Assembly (NCBI GenBank): GCA_002077065.1
Contig: NAJO01000008.1
Location: forward strand, 1,116,001 to 1,180,000
Source of the DNA: Cryoendolithus antarcticus
Lineage: Eukaryota; Ascomycota; Dothideomycetes; Cladosporiales; Cladosporiaceae
DNA: 64,000 bases
Reading direction: 5' to 3'
Part shown: one piece after another, positions 50,967 to 61,591 of the stretch
Layout of the letters: every line of letters starts with the position of its first letter
How positions within the stretch are numbered: position 1 is the first letter of the stretch
Translations under genes and position numbers: made by a program
The notes under the pieces: generated by a model
Databases searched by the model: none
Told to the model about the DNA's origin: nothing
What the model saw: only the letters and a program-made list of their open reading frames with translations

Positions 50967-51612
50967 AATGTTGGTATTGATCTATAGCATACATGTAGTA
51001 GTGATTACATATGTCGATCTAGCAGGTGACGTCGAAGCTGGCGAGTCAGTCAGCGCGCTAAGCAGTGACAAGATCTCTTGGTGATGCCAATTGTTTGCGC
51101 CTCCTTCCTTCTCCAACCAACGTTCATGTCCTCTATCTCTCGACGCCGTACACCCAAATAGATCTCAGATTTCCGCCGTACTCGATTGCCACTTTAGCGT
51201 AGAGCACAGCAAAAATCACCGGTCTCTGCTGTGCAGCCACTACTACAAAGGCATGGGCAGGATACGTACCATCTGTACCCCTCTGCGCTACCCCACGAGG
51301 TTCGCTTGAGGCGTACTGCTGCGGCTGCTTGCAGCGGAAGTCTGCAGACTGGCGACTGGCCACCTTATGCCAAGATGCGAACAGCCTCATTGTCAAGTGG
51401 GATGAGGCGGAGGCTGAGGCCGCCTCGTGCGTAACTGTTACCGCGGTGTGTGGGTTTGGCGATCTGTCTTTCACTTTACATGTCTCCTTCATGCTGTCTA
51501 TCTTCCTCTCTCATGCTGTCAATCTCGCGCAACGGCAGTCTTGTAGCAGTTCTACGTACTGATCGCTAACCTGGAGCACTCACGAAGCTTACCGAGCTAG
51601 CCAGCGGAAGTC
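50967..51612. other. Divergent promoter region
   Basis: 646 nt between the bud13 start (minus) and the HeLo-like gene start (plus). Only short open frames are present. Nothing else is seen. Confidence 0.45.
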
Positions 51613-53505
51613 ATGTCTGGTCTAGAGGTCGTTGCAGTAGTCGGCTGCGTCGCAGCAGTCGTCTCAGCCTTCCATGGAGCTGCAGAGCTGACAGACATCA
51701 TCAAGGAGCGCAGAGAGAAGAAGCGTAAGCGCCGGGATCGCGAGAAGGATATGGAGCAAGCTGTTCAAGAACGCATGCTTCATACCTCACTCGTCCAAGG
51801 CGCCCGGCAGATCGATCAGACTGGGCTCGAGCGAAGACAGCAGTTTGGATACGCTTTCGAGCGAGGCGACTTGACTGCGACCAGCGAGCTCAAAGACGTT
51901 GTGATTCGCCTCCAGGGCGAAGTCATTCGAGCTTTGCAGATAGCTCGAGATGTCGAGAATGCAGCTCTCAATATGCAGATATTACACGATGCGTCGATCT
52001 CGAACCGACTGGAAGCTATCAGAAGCATGGACGGACTGTGCTACAGGATCACAGTCGCGATGGAGGTGCCTCGATCACTCGACGCGGAGCCAGATCTGCA
52101 GAGATTCATGTCGCGAGAGCCTGTGCCTGCGCCCGCCATGCTGACTCTGCAACGTCGTGGATCTGACGAGTCACTGGCGTCGTTCCAAACAGCGCGCATG
52201 GCCTTGCCAGCAGCTGTGAGCATACCCAGTGCCTCTGCTGGGCCATCGGTGCGGAATCCGCGCTTCATGCTCAGCCCACCTTCGGGATCTCTACAACGAG
52301 GAGGTTCGATTGCGTCTCTTGCGCCGTCATTTGCGTGGCTAGCACCGCAGCTTCGGAGGAACGCTGATGAAAATGTAACGCTCCGTAGCTTCAGCATGGG
52401 CGACAACACTCGACCGCAGAGCAGGATAGGAAATTTGGATGGTGGGATCACACAGGAGATGAATGTGATGTCGTTACGCTACACTTCTACCCTTGCACCA
52501 GATTCACGATCGTCAGCAGCGCAGCCTGCAGGACTCAGCATCCCTAGGCTTGGTAGAAATCGTCTCGACTCTGCGGTGGCAGTGGACCAGGGCTTAGTCG
52601 ATCTGCAAGGTCAACATTACGGCGTCATGTCAGAATTGCCCAAAGCAGACAACGATGATGCTGGCGCCGCGGTAGCTGCATCGTCTTCGGCATCATCGCC
52701 GAGCGGCAGTACACACCACTCAATCGACGGGCCAAGTCGGTCGGGCTCGGCGCCCGTAGTGCCAACCCAAGATACACTGTCAATGCTTCCGGACAGAAGT
52801 AACATGTATTCACTAAGCCTGCGTCCCACCGTATCTACGCCCACAGGGCCGTCCTCGAGCTCCGGTTCGCGGTCAAGCGCCGAGCACCTCATGTGGTCTC
52901 CCGAGCACGACGAGGTCTGGTCACCGCTCTCCGAACCAACCGCCCACAACAAGTATCACGGCTTCTGCAAAGGTGCCTGGCAGACAAGACGATCATTGGA
53001 GCATGGCCTACAGATTACTACGGTACCGCACAACGGTCAAAACATGCCCCACTGGCAATGCACCGACTGCTCATTCCGCTCCCGTGCCCCACCCGACCCT
53101 CGCCTCCTGCTCGAGCAAATCTCCCACGCTCCGAGTGGCGTCCGCTACCGCTGGCTCTTCCTCGCCAAATCGCACATCCCCGCCCAAACCTCCCACTCCA
53201 AGCCTTCAGACTACAGCTACGCCTGCATCATCTGCGCCGCGCAGTCTCGCACCAAGTCCGCGCACACAAACCTCGACACTCTGATGAGCCACATCACGGC
53301 CAAGCATAAGCCTAGCATGCTCACGCCTGAGGTGTTGCATAGGACGAAGTGTATCGTTGGACGGGTGGCGGGACGGGAGGAGGACTGGGATGTGAATATT
53401 TATGATACCAGGAGTAAGAGTATTGGGAGTGGGATGGGGGGTGTTATTGTTACTGCTATTACAGGGGTGGGGAGTGAGAGTTTGGGACGTCAGCGGTATC
53501 AATAA
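51613..53505 (+). CDS. Unknown fungal protein with HeLo-like N-terminus and Cys-rich C-terminal domain
   Basis: A single exon of 630 residues. The start MSGLEVVAVVGCVAAVVSAF is a Gly/Ala/Val hydrophobic helix followed by a helical charged stretch (ELTDIIKERREKKRKRRDRE), the layout seen at the N-terminus of fungal HeLo-like and STAND-associated domains. Residues about 55-150 are helical. A Ser-rich disordered region (about 180-450) follows. The C-terminal domain begins KYHGFCKGAWQTRRSLEHGL and has two Cys pairs, HWQCTDCSFRS and YACIICAAQSR, the second followed by LMSHITAKHK, resembling divergent zinc-finger modules. I recognise the C-terminal pattern as widespread in Pezizomycotina but of unknown function. 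It converges on the NLR gene with 102 nt between the stop codons. Confidence 0.8.
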   Translation: MSGLEVVAVVGCVAAVVSAFHGAAELTDIIKERREKKRKRRDREKDMEQAVQERMLHTSLVQGARQIDQTGLERRQQFGYAFERGDLTATSELKDVVIRLQGEVIRALQIARDVENAALNMQILHDASISNRLEAIRSMDGLCYRITVAMEVPRSLDAEPDLQRFMSREPVPAPAMLTLQRRGSDESLASFQTARMALPAAVSIPSASAGPSVRNPRFMLSPPSGSLQRGGSIASLAPSFAWLAPQLRRNADENVTLRSFSMGDNTRPQSRIGNLDGGITQEMNVMSLRYTSTLAPDSRSSAAQPAGLSIPRLGRNRLDSAVAVDQGLVDLQGQHYGVMSELPKADNDDAGAAVAASSSASSPSGSTHHSIDGPSRSGSAPVVPTQDTLSMLPDRSNMYSLSLRPTVSTPTGPSSSSGSRSSAEHLMWSPEHDEVWSPLSEPTAHNKYHGFCKGAWQTRRSLEHGLQITTVPHNGQNMPHWQCTDCSFRSRAPPDPRLLLEQISHAPSGVRYRWLFLAKSHIPAQTSHSKPSDYSYACIICAAQSRTKSAHTNLDTLMSHITAKHKPSMLTPEVLHRTKCIVGRVAGREEDWDVNIYDTRSKSIGSGMGGVIVTAITGVGSESLGRQRYQ

Positions 53506-53607
53506 GATCGGCTTCACACGCCTACCGCCGCGCGTACGCTGGAGACCTTTTGACGCAACACTAGTGACACAATCGGTCCAGATCAAATCGATCAAGTTTG
53601 ACCGCAT

Positions 53608-56600
53608 TCAGCTCGTTTGGGTATCACGACCCTTATCAGCATCACCGCGGTTCGCTCGGAGCACATCGATCTTCTGCTGTATCTTGGCATAGTGCTTGTG
53701 CTTGGGACCGAGACCATGTCCACCGACGTTACTCATGGCCTCCAGCGCCGTCTCGAACAGCGCAAGTGCTTCGACTTTTCGATCCTGTCGCTCCAAGCAT
53801 TCGGCCAATCTCCACAGATGCATGATACGGTCCGGATGCTCACCATCCGCAGCTGCAGCTTTGGCGTACTTCGACTTCACCACCGTCTCACGGAAGATCT
53901 TCTCCGCGAGCTCGAACTTGCCGATCCCCATCAGGCTTTGTGCATACCAGGACTTCGCAGCAAGTATCACCAGGTGGTCTCCGCCGTAGTTCCGGACGCC
54001 TATCTCAAGAGCGTTGCCCAGTACGAATTCTGCCTCCTCGTATTCTTGGTTGTTCCCCAGCGCTTGTCCGAGTTTGGCTTTTGACAGAAGTGTCATTGGG
54101 CCTTCCTCGCCCTGGAGCTCGATGCGTTTCTGGACAGTGGCCCTGGTCATCCGGACTGCTTCGGCCGCTTTGCTCGGTCCCAGATACATGTATGACATTG
54201 CTAAGTTCTCGGTGCAAACCAGTCTGTGCTCTTCGAATGTGCTGTCCTCATCCGACAAGCGTTCCAACTCCTCCAGGACCTCTTCTCCCAGTCGAGCAGC
54301 TTCGTCATGGTTCTGGTAGTACCACTGGGCCCGAGCTAGTTCCAACTTGGACATTATTGCTCTCTCGCTGTCGGGACCATGCACTCGGCACAGCCTGTCA
54401 AAGGTCTCCTCCTGTAGAAGACGGGCTGACGTGATGAATCCCTGCGAAAGTACACTGGTGGCATGTTTGTATGCAATGTCCAATGTCTGGGGATGATCTG
54501 CACCCAGCATCTTCTTTCGCGACTCATATACGCTCTGTAGCACGGCACTTGCTTCGTTGTACTTGGTCTGATGCCACACTGCCTCAGACAGTCCCAACTT
54601 GACGAGGTTGGCCACTGCATGGTCTTGACCTAATCGGCTGATGATGTATGTGAGAACCTTTCTGAACATGATTTCTGCGTCCGCGTATGATCCAGTCTCC
54701 AAGTATACCTTGCCAAATCGTCCGCATTCTTCCGCTTGCATTGGTCCAAAGGTGGGATGCAGATCGCCCGTGACCAGTGAGAAGACCATTTTGCGCCACC
54801 CCGTCCGATGACGGCGGCGATTCTCGCTGATCTGTTGCTCAATGACGGCGGCGCAGCTGGTGACGTGATCTATATGTGGCTTCAAATCCCGGCGCATCGC
54901 TTTTGTGGACTCCTCGTCTCCACCTACTAGCCTGATTGCACGGCAGAGCACTGTAGTAGCCATCTGGCAATACAGAGCATCCTCGCCCAGACGCTGAGGA
55001 CGCTCTCTGATCCACCTGTGCACAAGCGGGTGCATCGAGTAGCGATCGTGCGTACCTTCGTCCCCACGTACCTGCTCATAGCTCAGCCTGGTGACCAGTC
55101 CTCGAGACACTAGAATACGAAGAGCCTGCCGCAATCCCGTTGAAATGACTTCGCGGAGCTCCTCATCGTCCACGAGGTTTAGTCGGTTCTTCAGCAGCGA
55201 CGGTATGGTCGGGAGAGTGACCAGCAGCTTGCTACGGGACACACTGCGCAGGAGGTCTGTTGCCCAAGCGCCCCAGGTCGGACGAGGTAGAGGAAGGTTG
55301 AGACGGCGTACTAACTGGTCTTCCTTTGACTGCCTGTCCGACATGGTTCTTGCCTCCTGCAAAGGACCGATGGCAGAGTGCACCAGTACGTCAAGCCTGA
55401 TGTCATTGAAATGCATGTAGGAAAACATTTCCAGCAATTCAAGCGCATGTTGGTATCTTGAATCTTGTGCCGCCCCACCGACGAGGGACTGATACAGGAT
55501 TTCCGAGCTCCCGAATGCGGAAATCTCCTCGTTGTTGCTGACACCGTGACTTCGGCTCCGGCTACGATCTCGCCGTATGCGGCTTGCGTGTGTGTCGAAG
55601 AAGTGAATATAGTTACTGAGGTTACAGCCAAACACCTCTCTCGCAATCGCCTTGCCAGCTTGTATGAGAGCGAGCGGTAGGTAGTGCAGGTGCTTGCAGA
55701 TACTGACGGCCAGATCAACCGCATTCGTCTTCCACGGTCGCGGCGTAGTAGCCGCCCGAAGCAGTAGTTCCGAGCCCTCGTTATCGTCCATTGGGCCTAA
55801 TATCAAGCTCTCGTCGCCGTCGGCATTGAGCTTGGGATTCCTTGTAGTGACAAGCACACAGCCAAAAGACCGCGGGGGCAATAGATCATTGAGCTCGATA
55901 TCCTCCCCGTCGGCATTGTCGACGATCAGAAGCCACGGATATACTCGTCCAGACAGCCAGTGCTTGGCTGCATTCTCACTTGGGTCAACGCCGCCCTCGT
56001 ACGCGATCTTTGCGTATGACTGCTTAGCATTCGAGCGACTGCTGGCATCGACCCAGAACACACCCCTGCGAGTCTAAGTCATTTATTGTAGGCTTGAGAC
56101 CACGCAATACATACTAGAGGCCACAGTCAGCAAGCGATCAGTGATTGGCCCATTCAACAGGATCATACCCAATATGTGGATCTTTGTTCCTCAGCATACT
56201 TCAACGCGAGCTCAGTCTTGCCTGTACCCGGTCCTCCTTTAACGACGAGACGTCTTTGTGTACGCTGAGTATGAGAAATGGCAGCACTCAAGACTTTGTG
56301 AACTGCTTGCAGCTGAGAGCGTCGACCGGTGTATACGTTGTTGGTCGAAGTCGGAACGAGATAGTGGCGATTCAAAGATGCAGCAGGGAGCATTTGAGAC
56401 AGCGCTTCAGTGACTTGGACCGCGTCGCGTAGCTCGGTGAGTCCATCGACGGTCGGACTTTATGAATACGTCAGCACTTGTTATATCTTGGAATCACATC
56501 AGTCAAAGCCATGCTGAGCGACTCGCCTGGTTCCATCAAGTCTGCGCTTGAGTACAGACTTCAGCGCGTGAAGAACAGACACAGCGTCTCGAGTTTCTGT

Positions 56601-57131
56601 AGTCAATACGCCTTGATCGTTGACATCGTTACTCAAGCGGGCAAGCCTAATGGCAGCCAGCAGCACCTGTAGAGTCTCGGCTTGGATTTCAAGAGACACT
56701 GAGAGACTTTCACATCGTGCTAGCTGTAAATCGCTCAAGGTGAGATCGAAAGCAATCGATAGTCCATTCGCATACTGCTCAGCCCTATCACCCAATTCGC
56801 GGCGAACAGACTCGAGTACTCCTTCCCGACATAAGCTCGCTACTATGTTAGCGCTGTGCCAGAGCCTCTCCCAAGTGAGAAGGCTTGCTGCTGAATGACC
56901 CGGAAATGTGGATCTCGCCAGAAATGCAACCCTCAGCTCCTTAGAAACTTCAAGCAATGTCAGCAATCCACCATTCAGGTCCAGAATCTGTTTCTGTGCA
57001 TGTTGTCTAGTGAATGGATATAGGCTTGTTATAAGGCTATCCACCTCGCGATTCAAGGCCTCCAGCGTGAATCTGGGTGTAGCAGTATCCTGATTGTTTC
57101 TGTCGGACACAGATGAATCTGATTGGGCCAT
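53608..57131 (-). CDS. NLR-type STAND protein: helical N-domain, NB-ARC, TPR repeats
   Basis: Best model: three exons (minus order 57131-56527, 56457-56169, 56073-53608), 1119 residues. Residues 1-200 are all-helical without a known enzyme fold. The NB-ARC core has VYTGRRSQLQAV, Walker A VVKGGPGTGKTELAL (about 276-283), GVFWVDASS, Walker B YPWLLIVDNADGED (about 344-356) and GCVLVTTRN (sensor 1). A winged-helix part includes YSMHPLVHRWIRER. The last 380 residues are helical repeats of kinesin-light-chain/TPR type, such as AVLQSVYESRKKMLGADHPQ. Fungal NLRs of this build act in non-self recognition and regulated cell death. The first intron is read as GC..AG (AG|GCGAGT donor, 69 nt); the second is 95 nt GT..AG. 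The first junction needs cDNA. Confidence 0.87.
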
Positions 57132-57766
57132 ATGATGCAACGGTACCCTTGGTATGTCGCGGCGTCATGGTTAGAAGAGAGACTAGACTTTACGGAAGCA
57201 AATACCCTGGCCAGCCATGGCAGTCGAGCACTGCTTCACGGGGAAGGACGAAAGCCTTGCAGTAGATTCGCAGATGAGCCCCCACACGCTATCACTTTGA
57301 TCTGCTGCAAGTCCATAACGCAGTGCAGTCTGAGGCTGAGAGGTGATCTCATCGAACACCTCTAGACCGGTATGCAGATGCAGTGCAGGGATGGCGGCGG
57401 TAAGCGATTCGCTGGGAGGCTGCAGCCGAACTCGTGCCTCAGGTTTTATGGCAGACTGTGCCCGATTAGGCGAAACTAGCATGCACCTCTGCACCTTTAT
57501 CGGGCGTATTGGGCAACAGCATGCCCGATCGTATCGTGTTCTCGATGGCAGTGTTACGCGTGTGTGCTGCGGTTACGAAAGGTGTGGCCCTTTTCTGTAA
57601 GTCACTCGGCGCCTGTGGCTGCGCGTGATCAAGACACGCTGGATTGGATCGGTATCTTCGACTCACATCCTCCACGTTCTCTACCATATGACTGTTACCC
57701 TCTTGCTTGTGGGCCGTTGATACAGCACATAGCTGAGGCTCTGACACACACTACCGCTGTGGCGAG
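57132..57766. other. Divergent promoter region between NLR and P450
   Basis: 635 nt shared upstream region. No gene, repeat or tRNA was recognised. Confidence 0.45.
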
Positions 57767-59502
57767 ATGGAGTCTACTCTCCCGTCATCGCCAGCATCGA
57801 AGCTACAGAGCGTAAGGCTTGTAGCCATTACTTGTATAATCGCGATTGTGGTGTATTGGTACGCCAAACGTGCAAGGCAGAGGAAGGTAGCGGCACACTT
57901 TGAGTGGACTATTCGTGCCATCAAGTCTCTGACATGCTGTTGCCACAGGAAGATGAAGCGTTCGCTTCCGCACACGGTTGCCAGCCAGTACTGGCAACCC
58001 TGCCATATCGGTGGCCTTTCGCACTGGATCTATTGAAGAGGCAATGGGATGCGTTACCTGCGAAGCGTCTTCTAGAGTTTCAGACTGCGTACATGGCTAC
58101 TGCGCCGACTATCCGCATCAATGTTCTCGGTGAAGGCTATATCACTACTGATCCTGGAAACATCGAGGCAGTGTTGACTACGCGATTTGATGACTTCGTC
58201 ATGGGCGTCCGGCGACTAGGACTACTCACACTCTTGGGCGAAGGTGTGTTCACTCAAGACGGCTCCGCGTGGAAGCACTCAAGGGAGATCTTACGGCGTC
58301 AATTTGCAAGGCTCCGTGAGGATGGACTAGCTGCATTCACCCCACACGTCGATGACCTTCTGGACAGCGTCGCGCGCGCCTCTGATGAATCTGCCACTGG
58401 GATTGTTGATCTCCAACCGCATTTCTTCGAGTATACACTCGCGACTACGACTGATCTTTTGTTCGGCGAACCTCACTCAAGTTTGCCACAAGCCGACCGA
58501 GATGCCCTGCGCGACAATTTCGACTATGCTAGCCACATCTCGGCGATCAGACTGCGACTTGCGGAGTTTGCCTGGATATATCGGCCTCGAGGATATCGTG
58601 AAGCCTGTAGAGGTGTTAGACAGTGGGCTCAATTCTTTGCTGACAAGGCTCTTGATTACATGGAAGAGCACGGCGAAGAAGCAGCAAGCGAACGATACGC
58701 ATTCATCGTCGATCTGTGGAAGGGCATGCACGATCGTCAGCTTGTAAGAGATCAGCTCCTGCATGTGCTCATTGCTGGACGGGACACGACCGCATGTCTT
58801 TTGAGCTGGACTTTGCAAGTGACACCATCGCTGTCACCTCACAAGCCAAAGCTGACTCGCTCGACAGTTTCCACTTAGTCCGCAATCCTCATTGTATTGC
58901 GCGACTGAAAGCGGAGATCGTACAGAGTCTGACGATGGAAAGTGGTCACATTACACGCGCGCAGATACAGCAGATGCCTTACTTGCGGTGCTGTCTCAAT
59001 GAGAGTAAGTTACCACTACAGACAGTACGACCACGTATTGATCATACTCGCAGCACTTCGTCTATATCCCCAGCTGCCTGTGAATGTACGGTTCACCAGT
59101 CGTAATACTGTACTTCCCAGAGGCGGCGGTCCAGATGGCACGGCTCCAGTATTCCTGCGTAAAGGCACGGGCATCGGTTGGTCAACGTATCATATGCATC
59201 GAAGTGAGGCGCTGTACGGCCCCGATGCTCGGAAATACGTGCCAGAGAGATGGGAGTCTGGAGAGCTCATACGTAAGGTGGGCCTTGGGGCTGGCTTCCT
59301 TGATTTCCATGGTGGGCCAAGGGTGTGTCTGGGTAAGGATTACGCCCTGATGGAGGCGAGCCTTGCAATTGTTCGGATCCTACAAAGGTATCCCAACATT
59401 CGGCTGCCTGAGAGCGAAGCGAATTTACCCACTGGCTCGGAAAGGCAAAATCTGACGATCGTGTTGTCAAGTGCGGATGGGGCAAAGGTCGTCCTGGCGT
59501 GA
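57767..59502 (+). CDS. CYP52-like cytochrome P450 (alkane/fatty-acid hydroxylase type)
   Basis: Four exons, 57767-57886, 57949-58814, 58868-59004 and 59054-59502, give 523 residues. An N-terminal membrane anchor (VRLVAITCIIAIVVYWYAKR) is followed by P450 landmarks: the I-helix LIAGRDTTACLLSWT, the ExxR motif in NETLRLYPQLPVNVR, CYP52-type TVLPRGGGPDG, the PERW region, and the haem loop FLDFHGGPRVCLGKDYA with the Cys thiolate. CYP52 enzymes hydroxylate n-alkanes and fatty acids at the omega end in the ER membrane, so lipid or hydrocarbon use is likely. The second intron starts with GC (TT|GCAAGT, 53 nt); this reading restores SWTFFHLVRNP. The exact subfamily is not assigned. Confidence 0.92.
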
Positions 59503-59894
59503 CGCGACCAATAGCGCAGTCTCGACGGTCATATACTAAATAGTCGTTGCTTGCTTGTTCGATCGCATTCCCAGTGACACAAACATGTTATCTCAGTTGT
59601 GGCTGAAACGCGTGATGATGAAGGTGGCGCCGCGCATTTAGACGCCAACTTCCACTTCGAGCCTCAGTGCAGCCGCATTGCCTTCATGGCGGACTGCGTA
59701 ATCAGCACTGCCTCTCTGACCATTCTTACCAGCAGTCACTCCGCGATATGCGGCACGCAGCCTCATACTACTTGCTTCAAGGCTACAGCACCGGTGAGGC
59801 TCATCTCTTACTCGACCTGCTGTTCACACGAATCTGATCTCTGGTACTCTTCTTCTTTGTCGCGTCGTGAAGACCCCTCATACCGGTGTTAGCA
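59503..59894. other. Intergenic
   Basis: 392 nt between the P450 stop and the next plus-strand gene. Nothing else is seen. Confidence 0.4.
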
Positions 59895-61501
59895 ATGGCC
59901 GACACTGCTGCTAACATTATCACTTACGTTGGCGTTCCGCTGGCAGTAGCTGGCGTCTTGCCGATTCTATATAATACTATTGCAACCCTCGTACTTCTCA
60001 GAAAAGTCAAGAAAACACTCGTGGAGTCAAAAGCCGAGACCCTTGCGATGCGCAGCGATGTAGTGAACCGAATCGTCGAAGTGGAGCTCCCACGGCACAG
60101 AATCACTCCTCTGGACCGAGATAATCATAAGTATTGGGAGCCTCAATCGACCACAAAGCCGTTAGCTGGAGGCACTTGGGCCTTGCTTGAGTGGAAGCGC
60201 AATAGGATGGGCAGCAAAGTTCAGCGCTTTCAGTACATTGATGAATTGCGGATCCTTCAAGCAGAGATATCGCTCGGCGAGCTGGTGGCCTATCTACTTG
60301 ATCTAGGTGCCAAGCCGCATCCGTTAGGCTGGAACGCTCTACGATCGAATGGCCTATGGACGCCTGAGGATCAGTGTCTGATGTCAAGCCCAGATGGTCT
60401 CGCGAGCGTACTTGCTGTTGCATCATCAGACGACTCTGATGGCCATCTCTCGCTCAAGCTTGCTTGGCCGGTGGGCCATTTCGACCCCGTACGTCAACGG
60501 TCTTCGCGTGGTTCTGGATGGGTAAGATTGCAATTTGTGGCATTCGTCGACCATACCGACGCAGTGGCGGAGAGTGCAGTTGTGGATGTCGAATCAGAGC
60601 ATGCTTTAGTCCATGACGGTACTTCACCCATAGAGGAGAAACGAGAGGGCAATGCAGGCGATTTTCATGATTGCGAACTAGCGGCTAGTGGTTTGGGATG
60701 CGTTCTTGATAAGGGTATCGAAAAGATCGACATCAGTCATCTCAAGCACTCGGACAGCGCGGTCGAAGGTCTTTGGTTCGCGACAATACTATCAGCCTAT
60801 GCCACCAAGACCGGTATGTTGCCTAGGTATGCGATCACTGACGCATCACTGTTGCTCGTTAGCAAAGCGGTCGTACCTTGTGGGGTACTTGTTATCTTGG
60901 GCATGATTCCAGATTCCGAGGCTCCGGAGTGGTCACGGAAGCATCAGTCGAGCACTCAGATTGGAGCGCAAAACGTCGATTCCATTGCGAATGACCGCGG
61001 TGGTGACAGGATGCAGCAAGCGAGACAGCAGTGGATGAAGTTTGGTAGACGATCTCAGCGTCCGCCGAGTGAACTCAGAGCACTAATACATGCGTAGAGC
61101 ACGATCGTCAAGTGAACATCCAGTCAGCTCTCGACAGCAACCGCTGGGAAAGCAGCAAAGTAGCCCAGCACAGCTTCACGTGGCTACAGAGCAGATCGCC
61201 GGAGGCGAACCGCATTGCCCCCCGTATGGAATTGGTCGTCGCATCTATACTGCATCAGATGATCCACGACGTCGCCTTTGCTCGCAAGCTATCTACGATG
61301 CTCGAGTCATGGAGAGCCTGGAGCTACAGCGGCGGTATGCAACAACGGGATCTTGAGACCTTGCAGTCGGATCTTCCCCTGTTTACCAAAGCGGCTCTGC
61401 TCATCGGCTTCATCAAGTCATGCAGCGACTCGGATAACGGCAAGGTCACTAGAGACATTCACAAGTGCCTGGAGGCTCATCAGGTTGTCAGACTGGGTTG
61501 A
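59895..61501 (+). CDS. Membrane-anchored fungal protein of unknown function
   Basis: Two exons, 59895-61044 and 61098-61501 (53-nt intron, GTAGAC donor, GCGTAG acceptor, phase 1), give 517 residues. One N-terminal membrane helix (ITYVGVPLAVAGVLPILYNTI) is followed by a basic helix and a large soluble part with VVNRIVEVELPRHRITPL, GGTWALLEWKRNRMGSKVQR, LVAYLLDLGAKPHPLGWNAL and, at the end, CLEAHQVVRLG. In my recollection, similar proteins with a GVPLAVLGVLP start are common in Pezizomycotina, often near accessory or incompatibility-type loci, but no function is known. Without the intron the frame would end early at 61095-61097, just where the acceptor TAG lies. Confidence 0.75.
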
Positions 61502-61591
61502 CGTTGCGTGAACCCACTTTTTGAGAGGACTCAAGATGTTGCAGATACGGAGGCGATAAGTCGAGATGACTACATGCTACGATCCTGCGTC

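Noticed and set aside
58716..59105. Separate small ORFs around the middle of the P450
   Set aside because: They are exon pieces and shadows; the GC-AG model joins them into one full-length P450.
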